Source: Kribbella rubisoli
GTDB taxonomy: Bacteria; Actinomycetota; Actinomycetes; Propionibacteriales; Kribbellaceae
DNA length: 64,000 bases
Reading direction: 5' to 3'
NCBI RefSeq assembly: GCF_004217145.1
Contig: NZ_SHKR01000016.1
Location: forward strand, 124,001 to 188,000
In this document: positions 57,919-64,000 of the stretch, piece after piece
Numbering within the stretch: the first letter of the stretch is position 1
Layout: every line of letters starts with the position of its first letter
The notes under the pieces: model-generated
What the model saw: the letters and a program-made list of their open reading frames with translations, nothing else
Databases searched by the model: none
What the model was told of the DNA's origin: nothing
Program-made: the position numbers and the translations under genes

Positions 57919-58593
57919 TTAGTCGCGGAGGTACTCGGCTCGCCAGCGAAGGATGGTGGGGTCGGTCGGGCTGGGGGCCCGGTCGAGTTGGATCAGATGG
58001 AGGTCGGGGGCGGTGAAGGACCGGATGGTGGCGCGGGTCAGCGGCCAGGGCGGGCCTTGGATCTCGTCGTCGGGTTGGTCGTCGGGGCGCGCGGCGGCGA
58101 TGACCAGGAGCGTGCCGCCGGGGCCGACCAAGTCGGTGACCTGCTTGATGGCGTTGGGTTGCAGGTGGATCGGCAGAGCCTGGACCGTGTAGATCTCGAC
58201 GACAAGATCGAACGCGCGATGCCAGTCGGTCGGCGGAGCCAGCAGGTCGGCGACGATGTAGTGCGCCCTGGAGTCCGGGTGGTTCCGATGCGCTGTCGCG
58301 ATCGCAGTGGGGGAGATGTCGAACGCCGTCGTGTCGTACCCGCGGTCGGCGACCAGCTCGGCGTCCCAGCCGGTGCCGGCGCCGACGACCAGCGCGGTCT
58401 TGTCGGTGCCGTCGGGCTTCGACTCATTGACCCAGTCGGTCAGCAGTTGGTGCGCCGTACCGCGGTCCCACGGGACAACGGCGGCTCCTTCGGCGGCCGC
58501 GGCGTACAGGTGCTCGAACCAGCCGGTCGGGTCGTCGCGGTCGATCGACTCGCGGGCGATCCGGCGGGACGCGACGTCAGGATCCTCATTCAT
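57919..58593 (-). CDS. Class I SAM-dependent methyltransferase
   Basis: 224 residues from ATG 58593 (AAGAAGG upstream; longer frame to 58659 rejected). ALVVGAGTGWDAELVADRG is the SAM loop, AFDISPTAIATAHRN motif II, LVGPGGTLLVIAAARP the late strand. Similar to thiol or small-molecule methyltransferases (TPMT-like fold). Start overlaps the DNA ligase stop by 8 bp, so the two genes are coupled; a functional link to ligation is not evident. Between 57720 and 57918 I see only a tRNA-like fragment. Confidence 0.85.
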   Translation of the reverse strand: MNEDPDVASRRIARESIDRDDPTGWFEHLYAAAAEGAAVVPWDRGTAHQLLTDWVNESKPDGTDKTALVVGAGTGWDAELVADRGYDTTAFDISPTAIATAHRNHPDSRAHYIVADLLAPPTDWHRAFDLVVEIYTVQALPIHLQPNAIKQVTDLVGPGGTLLVIAAARPDDQPDDEIQGPPWPLTRATIRSFTAPDLHLIQLDRAPSPTDPTILRWRAEYLRD

Positions 58594-60142
58594 CAGCTGG
58601 GCCTTCTTCCGCCAGATCTGGACCGGCGTGGATCGCACGCACGGTCTGCACCGTATCAACGTCCGCGGGCCGCTTGTCCTCGCGATAACGAATCACCCGG
58701 GCGAACCGCAACGCCATCCCGGCCGGGTAGCGAGGCGACGTCTGCACACCGTCGAACGCGATCTCCACCACCACCTCCGGACGCAGATAGACAGCCCAGT
58801 CGTCCCGCCGTACGGCGAGCTCCTGGAAGCGCTCGGTCTGCCACCGCAGGAGTTCGTCCGTCAGTCCCTTGAACGTCTTCCCGAGCATGACGAACTCGCC
58901 CGTCTCCTCGTCGCGCGCACCGAGATGCAGGTTCGACAGCCAGCCCGTCCGGCGCCCATGACCCCACTCCGCCGCGAGCACGAGCAGATCCAGCGTGTGC
59001 GTCTGCTTGACCTTCACCCAGCCGGAGCCGCGCCGGCCCGCCTCGTACGGCACGGTCAACGACTTCACCATCACGCCCTCGTGCCCGCGCCGCACCGCAT
59101 CCGCGAAGAACGCCTGCCCGGCTTCGGCGTCATCGGTCACGAGCCGCGGCACCCGGCGCTCTTCGGGCACCAGCTTCGACAGCCACTCGTGCCGCGATGC
59201 TCCGTCGAGCCCGAGTAGGTCCTCACCGTCCTGATGCAGGATGTCGAAGAAGTACGGCGTGAGCGGCACGGACTCCGGCCCTGTCGCCGCGCGCGTCGCC
59301 GTCCGGGACCCGGTCACCTGAAACGGCTCCGGCCGACCGTCCGGCCGCAGCGCAATGAGCTCACCATCAAGCACGACCTGCTGCGCATCGAGGGCGAGGA
59401 CCGCGCCCACGACCTCGGGCACCCGCGTCGTGATGTCGTCGAGCGTCCGCGTGTAGACGACCACCTCGTCGCCGTTGCGATGCACCTGGATCCGGATCCC
59501 GTCGAGCTTCCACTCGAGCGCGGCCGGCGAGCCGGTCTTCGTCAGCGCCTCCGCGACCGTGGTCGCCGACTGCGCCAGCATCGGCTGCACCCCACGCCCG
59601 ACCTCGAGCCCGAACTGCGCGAGCCCGGCCTCGCCCTCGGTCAGTACGGCGACGGCGACCGGAGCAGCCGCCCCGCGTAGCATCGCCGCGGCCCGGATCT
59701 TGTCCAACGGAATCCCGGTCGCCCGCGCGACCGCGTCCGCCATCACGCCGTCCAGCGCGCCCTGCCGCAACTCGCCGCCGACGAGCTGACGCAGGAACCA
59801 CTGCTCATCCGCCGTCGCCCGCGAGAACAATCCGTCCACGGCCTCCCGCCGCCGCGCCTGCACACCGGTGCCTGACATCTCTGCCAGCTCCGCGAACGCC
59901 TGGTCGATCTCCTCGACCGTCAGCGACGGCTCGGTGGCCGGCTCGGGCGCGTCCTTCAGCGTCCGCCAGCCGACCCCGGTCCGCCGCTGCCGCAATTCGC
60001 CGGACAGGTACGTCACGACGATCTCGATCTCGGCCGGCTCAGTGGCCTTGGACAACAATCCGGCGATGAACTCTGCCTTCTTCAGCCGCGACCGGGTCCC
60101 GGCCAGCGCGGCCGATGTCGTGACCACCTCGGAGAGCAACAT
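58586..60142 (-). CDS. ATP-dependent DNA ligase
   Basis: 518 residues. N-terminal DNA-binding domain (about 1-180, helical), adenylation domain with Lys212 in LEWKLDGIRIQVHR, motif III DGELIAL, IV GHEGVMVKSL, V SGWVKVKQ, and a C-terminal OB fold to about 500. A complete bacterial LigB-type enzyme. Seals nicks using ATP; in actinobacteria it complements the NAD-dependent LigA. No ribosome site; CAGACT (a near -10) lies 6 nt before the ATG. The methyltransferase gene follows with an 8-bp overlap. Confidence 0.95.
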   Translation of the reverse strand: MLLSEVVTTSAALAGTRSRLKKAEFIAGLLSKATEPAEIEIVVTYLSGELRQRRTGVGWRTLKDAPEPATEPSLTVEEIDQAFAELAEMSGTGVQARRREAVDGLFSRATADEQWFLRQLVGGELRQGALDGVMADAVARATGIPLDKIRAAAMLRGAAAPVAVAVLTEGEAGLAQFGLEVGRGVQPMLAQSATTVAEALTKTGSPAALEWKLDGIRIQVHRNGDEVVVYTRTLDDITTRVPEVVGAVLALDAQQVVLDGELIALRPDGRPEPFQVTGSRTATRAATGPESVPLTPYFFDILHQDGEDLLGLDGASRHEWLSKLVPEERRVPRLVTDDAEAGQAFFADAVRRGHEGVMVKSLTVPYEAGRRGSGWVKVKQTHTLDLLVLAAEWGHGRRTGWLSNLHLGARDEETGEFVMLGKTFKGLTDELLRWQTERFQELAVRRDDWAVYLRPEVVVEIAFDGVQTSPRYPAGMALRFARVIRYREDKRPADVDTVQTVRAIHAGPDLAEEGPADE

Positions 60143-60242
60143 GAATCCAGTCTGGCCTATGGCACCGACAGGTTGGCTTTCACAACTTTCGAAGTGACAT
60201 CCGCATCAAGCAGAGTGATCGAAACTTAGCACCGAAGGGGGA

Positions 60243-61187
60243 ATGAACATGCGAAAGATGATTGCGGCAGCCGCCGGCCTGCTCCTGGCCGGACCTGTCC
60301 TCACTATGACCCCGGCCCATGCGGCCCAGACAGCCCAGACAGCCCAGACAGCGCAGACAGCCAGCAGTTGTTATGTGCAGTCCGGCGGGATCACTGCCGG
60401 CAACGACTCGGTCGACCGCTACGTGAACTCGACGTCGCCGATCACGGTGAAGCCGGTGGACGTGATGGCAAAGAACCCGTTCGGCAGCCGGCCGATCTCG
60501 CTCAGCACGCAGTGGACGTGGGACGACGACTTCGGCGACCAGATGTCGCTCGACGGCCACATTGTCAGCGGGGACGTGATGTACCAGGCGCATCAGTGGG
60601 TCCAGAAGGGCAGCGGCGGCCAGGTCGTGAGCAGCAGCCTGACCAAGATCGGCGGCGGCTGGAGCGCCTTCCGCACCTTGACGCAGTCGTGGTCCCTCGA
60701 GACGACCGGCCGGCGGGTGTATGCGCTCCGGGGCGACGGCTCGCTGTTCCGCTGGAACCTGAGCACGCAGAACAACGGCACCGAGGTCTGGAAGGCAGCC
60801 GGTTCGTACCCCGGATTCTCGGCCGTGAAGGCGGTCACGCTGCTCAGCCGCACGCCGACCTACGACAGCCTGCTGGCGACCACGTGGGGAGGTGCGCTCT
60901 ACTCGATCCGCATCCCACTGACCTCGCCGATGAAGCCGATCGTGACTCCGCTGCGGACCCGGACGTGGGGGAGCTTCGAGCGGCTGTTGACCGCCCGCTG
61001 CGGCAACTACGGCACGCTGCTGCTCGGCATCGACAAGGACACCAGCGCGGGCTACCTGTACGCCGTTGGGCACGCCAACGGAACCGCGACCGTGATCAAC
61101 TCGCTCGGCAAGGTCCCGACGACCTTCGACGACCGGATCGACTTCAGCTGGGGCAGTGTCGTGGACGCCCCGCTGAACGGCGACTGA
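60243..61187 (+). CDS. Secreted hypothetical beta-propeller-like protein
   Basis: About 314 residues. MRKMIAAAAGLLLAGPVLTM is a signal peptide, cleaved likely after AHA. The mature start carries four QTA repeats. The rest is beta-rich with repeating W/Y-G patterns (VYALRGDGSLFRWNL, SLLATTWGGALYSIRI, GYLYAVGHANGTATVI), as in tachylectin-like propellers. Two Cys could form a disulfide. Function unknown; perhaps sugar binding. GGGGGA precedes ATG 60243; ATG 60249 two codons later has better spacing. Confidence 0.75.
   Translation: MNMRKMIAAAAGLLLAGPVLTMTPAHAAQTAQTAQTAQTASSCYVQSGGITAGNDSVDRYVNSTSPITVKPVDVMAKNPFGSRPISLSTQWTWDDDFGDQMSLDGHIVSGDVMYQAHQWVQKGSGGQVVSSSLTKIGGGWSAFRTLTQSWSLETTGRRVYALRGDGSLFRWNLSTQNNGTEVWKAAGSYPGFSAVKAVTLLSRTPTYDSLLATTWGGALYSIRIPLTSPMKPIVTPLRTRTWGSFERLLTARCGNYGTLLLGIDKDTSAGYLYAVGHANGTATVINSLGKVPTTFDDRIDFSWGSVVDAPLNGD
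60327..60362 (+). repeat. Four 9-bp tandem repeats encoding QTA
   Basis: CAGACAGCC repeated four times (third copy CAGACAGCG) directly after the signal peptide of the secreted protein. Slippage would add or remove three residues without a frameshift. Confidence 0.85.
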
Positions 61188-61190
61188 CCG

Positions 61191-62153
61191 TCAGGGCGCC
61201 GGCGGCAGGTCGTCGAGGAAGTCCGACGTCGGCGTGAAGAACAGGCCGCCCGTGACCGCTGTCGAGAAATCGAGCAGCCGGTCATGGGTGCCCTCGGGCA
61301 CGCCGATGAACATCCGGTGCAGCATCAGCTCCGTCACCGCCGGGCTCTTCGCGTACCCGATGAAGTACGTGCCGAACTCCTGGGTGCCGATCGTGCCGAA
61401 CGGCATGTTGTCGCGCAGGATCTGCAGCTGGTTGCCGTCCTGGTCCTCGATCACGTTCAGCACGATGTGCGCGTTGGCCGCCTTCTTCGCGTCGGGGAAC
61501 TCGATGTCGTCGAGCTTGGTCCGCCCGACCGCGGCCTCCTGCTGCTCGACGGTCAGCGCGTTCCACGTCTTCAGGTTGTGCAAGTACTTCTGCACGATCA
61601 CATAGCTGCCGCCCCGGAAGTCGGGGTCCTCGTCGCCGATCAGTACGGCGGCCTGTGCGTCCGAGCCGGTCGGGTTCTCTGTCCCGTCGACGAAGCCGAG
61701 CAGGTCGCGCATCTCGAAGTACTTGAAGCCGTGTACTTCGTCGACGACCGTGGCGGCGCCGTCGAGGACGGTCATGATCTGCCCGGCCAGCTCGAAGCAC
61801 TGATCCTGATGGGCCGCCCGGATGTGGAAGAGCAGGTCGCCGGGCGTCGCCGGAGCGTGGTGGGTCGCGCCCTTGAGCTCGACGAACGGGTGCAGCTCGG
61901 CGGGCCGCGGACCGCTGAACAGGCGATCCCAGACGTCGGAGCCGATGCTGGTGACACAGGAGAGGTTACCGTTCGGCACCCGGAAGCCGACCGAGCGGAC
62001 GAGACCGCTCAGGCTCTCCAGGAGGTCGCGGGTCCGGTCCTCGCCGCCTTCCTCGACCTGGACGACAAGGAAGATGGCCGATCCGCTGAGCGGCATCAGT
62101 ACGGACTGCGGCAGCGCATCCGTCGACCTGGATGTTGCCGGATCAGTAACCAC
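61191..62153 (-). CDS. Dyp-type peroxidase
   Basis: 320 residues. Heme-distal GFVDGTENP carries the family GxxDG Asp; the proximal His is in NAHIVLNVI; FGTYFIGYAKSPAVTELMLH and RMFIGVPEGTHDRLLDF are C-terminal hallmarks. No Tat signal, so probably cytoplasmic or inside an encapsulin; no encapsulin gene is adjacent. Oxidises dyes, phenols or iron-related substrates with H2O2. GTG 62153 has GGAGG about 11 nt upstream. Divergent from the CPBP protease with 56 bp between starts. Confidence 0.92.
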   Translation of the reverse strand: MVTDPATSRSTDALPQSVLMPLSGSAIFLVVQVEEGGEDRTRDLLESLSGLVRSVGFRVPNGNLSCVTSIGSDVWDRLFSGPRPAELHPFVELKGATHHAPATPGDLLFHIRAAHQDQCFELAGQIMTVLDGAATVVDEVHGFKYFEMRDLLGFVDGTENPTGSDAQAAVLIGDEDPDFRGGSYVIVQKYLHNLKTWNALTVEQQEAAVGRTKLDDIEFPDAKKAANAHIVLNVIEDQDGNQLQILRDNMPFGTIGTQEFGTYFIGYAKSPAVTELMLHRMFIGVPEGTHDRLLDFSTAVTGGLFFTPTSDFLDDLPPAP

Positions 62154-62197
62154 CGTGTTTTTCCCTCCATGTGCACTGGGTGCTTGGCCCGATCTTC

Positions 62198-62203
62198 TAG
62201 AGT
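62198..62203 (+). promoter_or_regulatory. -10 box of a leaderless promoter for the CPBP protease gene
   Basis: TAGAGT, 6 nt before ATG 62210. The gene begins directly with a Pro/Gln-rich segment, and no ribosome site precedes it. Confidence 0.5.
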
Positions 62204-62209
62204 CCAGTC

Positions 62210-63370
62210 ATGGACCCGCAACAGCCCGGGCCGCCACCGCAACACCAACCGCAACCGGGCCCATACTCCCAGCCGGGGCAGTACCCACCGCCCCCGCCCC
62301 ACCCCGGCCCGTACCCGGAGCAGTGGGGAGCGCCGCTCCAGCAACCACCGCCGCACCCGCAGCAGTGGGGCACGCCGGCGCCGTACCCGGCCCAATATGC
62401 CTACCGCGAGCCCCGCGTCATCCCCGCCCCGCCGGGTACGCCGTTCCACCGGCTCGCCCGTACTCCGAAGCACGCGTGGTGGCGCCCGATCGTCGGGACC
62501 CTGCTGCTCGGCGCCTTCGTCCTGTTCCTGACCACCGGTGTTGTCGTCGCCTGGACGATCGTGCACCGCGTCGTCGCCGGACCGTTCCCGGCGCCGACCG
62601 GGACGGACATCTTCCCGAGCGACACCGAGAACCTCGCCGTCACGCTAGTCATGCTCGGCATCCTGACCCCGTGCGTCGGCCTGGCCGCGTGGGTCGTCCA
62701 ACGCCGGCCGTTCTGGAGCGTCGCCTCGGTCCTGAACAAGATCCGCTGGCGCTGGCTGCTGTTGTGCTGCGTGCCGGCCCTCGGGTACCTCGCTCTGTCG
62801 TACGCGATGGGCGCGCTCGTCGACGCGATCTTCCCGCCCGAGGACGCGATCGGGACCGACGGCGGCTCGTGGATCGGTTTCGGCGCGTTCGCCGTACCGG
62901 CGCTGGTGATCCTGTTCCTGGTGCCGTTCCAGTCGGCCGCCGAGGAGTTCATGTTCCGCGGGTGGCTGATCCAGGCGGTCGGGGCGTACGGTCCGGACAA
63001 CCCCGACGGCAAGGCCCGCTGGGTGCGGACGATCTTCCGATCGCCGTGGCCGGGCATCGTGATCGGCGGCGCGGCGTTCGTGTCGGCGCACGGGTACACC
63101 GGCTGGGCGATGGCCGACGTGTTCCTGTTCGCGATCACCGTCGGCTGGCTGACGGTCCGGACCGGGGGACTGGAGGCCGGCATCGCGCTGCACGCGCTGA
63201 ACAACCTGCTCGCCTTTTTGTTGCCTGCGGCAATGGGTCAGCTGTCCGGTTGGGACGAGCAGGGCGGCGCGCCGTGGACGCTGCTGGTCTCGGACATCCC
63301 GTGCCTCGCGTTTTATGCGTTCGCGATCACCTGGCTGGCCAAGCGGCAGCAGGTCGCGCGGGTGAGTTGA
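62210..63370 (+). CDS. CPBP-family intramembrane metalloprotease with Pro-rich N-terminus
   Basis: 386 residues. Residues 1-75 are Pro/Gln/Tyr-rich and disordered. Membrane helices start near 90 (VGTLLLGAFVLFLTTGVVVA). The CPBP/Abi motifs are SAAEEFMFRGWLIQ with the Glu pair, AAFVSAHGYTGWAMADVFLF with His, and GIALHALNNLLAFLLP with a further His/Asn. It should cleave within the membrane; substrates unknown. Members range from prenyl-protease-like to bacteriocin self-immunity proteins. Confidence 0.9.
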   Translation: MDPQQPGPPPQHQPQPGPYSQPGQYPPPPPHPGPYPEQWGAPLQQPPPHPQQWGTPAPYPAQYAYREPRVIPAPPGTPFHRLARTPKHAWWRPIVGTLLLGAFVLFLTTGVVVAWTIVHRVVAGPFPAPTGTDIFPSDTENLAVTLVMLGILTPCVGLAAWVVQRRPFWSVASVLNKIRWRWLLLCCVPALGYLALSYAMGALVDAIFPPEDAIGTDGGSWIGFGAFAVPALVILFLVPFQSAAEEFMFRGWLIQAVGAYGPDNPDGKARWVRTIFRSPWPGIVIGGAAFVSAHGYTGWAMADVFLFAITVGWLTVRTGGLEAGIALHALNNLLAFLLPAAMGQLSGWDEQGGAPWTLLVSDIPCLAFYAFAITWLAKRQQVARVS

Positions 63371-63414
63371 AAAGCAGGCGAGAACTGTCGGTCGGCTCTG
63401 GCAGGCTGTGCCGC

Positions 63415-64000
63415 GTGACGAACGTGAAGATCGAGGCCGTCCTGTTCGACTGGGGCGGCACATTGGCGACCTGGCACGACATCGACCTGCACGAGACCTG
63501 GCGAGCCGTCGCGTCGGTGCTCGACGAGCAGCAGGCCGACGACCTGGCGGCCCGGCTGGTAGCGGCCGAAGGGTCGATCTGGCGGCGCTCCAGGGACGAG
63601 CATCTCAGCAGCACGCTGGAGGAGGTGTGCACGCTGGCCGAGGTCGTGATGAGCCCGGCGGCCCAAGCGGAGTACGACCGGCAGTGGGACCCGCACACCG
63701 AGCTGGAGCCCGACGCGCTCGACACGCTGCAGGAGCTCCGCGCGCGGGGGCTGAAGGTCGGCGTGCTCTCGAACACGATCTGGCCCCGCGAGCGGCACGA
63801 GGCGATCTTCGCGCGAGACGGTGTCCACGAGTTGCTCGACGGCGCGGTCTACACCAGCGAGATTGCGCACACGAAGCCGCACCCGGAGGCGTTCCTGGCC
63901 GCGATGCGGGCCGTCGGTGTGTCGGAGCCGTCCCGCTGCCTGTTCGTCGGCGACCGGCTGTTCGACGACGTCTGGGGTGCGCAGAACGTCGGGATGCGGG
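63415..64000 (+). CDS. HAD-family hydrolase (3' end outside window)
   Basis: 195 residues are visible from GTG 63415. Motif I LFDWGGTLATWHD is near residue 10, VGVLSNTIWPR motif II, AHTKPHPEAF motif III and LFVGDRLFDDVWGAQNVGMR motif IV before the window ends. A phosphatase-like fold with a helical cap; substrate unknown. CAGGCT, a degenerate -10, is 7 nt before the GTG. It follows the CPBP gene by 44 bp on the same strand. Confidence 0.88.
   Translation, partial: MTNVKIEAVLFDWGGTLATWHDIDLHETWRAVASVLDEQQADDLAARLVAAEGSIWRRSRDEHLSSTLEEVCTLAEVVMSPAAQAEYDRQWDPHTELEPDALDTLQELRARGLKVGVLSNTIWPRERHEAIFARDGVHELLDGAVYTSEIAHTKPHPEAFLAAMRAVGVSEPSRCLFVGDRLFDDVWGAQNVGMR

Noticed and set aside
1..64000. 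CRISPR arrays, rRNA operons, phage or integrative-element boundaries, intact IS transposases
   Set aside because: Looked for on both strands; no spaced direct-repeat arrays, no rRNA-like sequence, no integrase or transposase frames were seen.

Overview
The window is one stretch of a very GC-rich actinobacterial chromosome. GTG starts are frequent, genes are tightly packed, and many genes lack a Shine-Dalgarno sequence but have a -10 box ending 6-8 nt before the start codon. F420-type LLM oxidoreductases, a GAF-ANTAR protein, an XRE/DUF5753 regulator, ECF41 and ECF42 sigma factors, LexA, UdgX and an ATP-dependent DNA ligase all point to an actinomycete. The gene style and the heavy use of GTAC across codon boundaries resemble Kribbella and relatives; that is an inference, not a tested assignment. 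I see no rRNA, complete tRNA, CRISPR array, phage block or intact transposase.

Layout. 1-5.5 kb: the 3' end of a large ATPase-type regulator, a WYL regulator flanked by two VOC proteins, a Na+/H+ antiporter, and an alpha/beta hydrolase behind a possible leader peptide and hairpin. 5.5-10.3 kb: a carbohydrate-sulfate locus (sulfatase, divergent ROK regulator, second sulfatase, and a GH51 arabinofuranosidase gene that has lost its middle). 10.3-14.3 kb: a coupled minus-strand repair operon (hypothetical, AlkA-type glycosylase, RecQ-type helicase, GNAT). 14.3-23.8 kb: small enzymes, an alkaline phosphatase with a PHO-box-like repeat and a strong terminator, an AraC regulator, a GAF-ANTAR protein, a transglycosylase-like lipoprotein, a DUF1684 protein and a SNF2 helicase. 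24-34 kb: LLM enzyme, SDR, a pyruvate-oxidase-like ThDP enzyme, phosphoketolase, UdgX, and a VKOR/DUF929 disulfide-forming pair. 34-41 kb: FAD monooxygenase with a divergent TetR repressor, a methyltransferase, MFS, and a two-gene diiron oxygenase/ferredoxin-reductase operon. 40-46 kb: ECF41, then a VOC-DGPF-ECF42 operon, an acyltransferase and an SRPBCC protein. 46-54 kb: lexA, a kinase-like protein, an autoregulated TetR-MFS operon, a DUF1906 secreted protein, and a LysR-controlled hydrolase/LLM operon. 54-64 kb: a lone ctaD, a 101-bp palindromic element, an XRE/DUF5753 gene with a LexA-type SOS box in its promoter, methyltransferases, ATP-dependent ligase, a secreted protein, a Dyp peroxidase, a CPBP protease and the 5' part of a HAD hydrolase.

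Most units look like core or metabolic accessory chromosome rather than a mobile island. The DNA-repair content is notable (AlkA, RecQ, UdgX, SNF2, DNA ligase, LexA and one SOS box). Best leads: the SOS box before the DUF5753 regulator, the internally deleted GH51 gene, UdgX, two long palindromic elements with no assigned function (41.8 and 56.1 kb), and the widespread leaderless promoter pattern.
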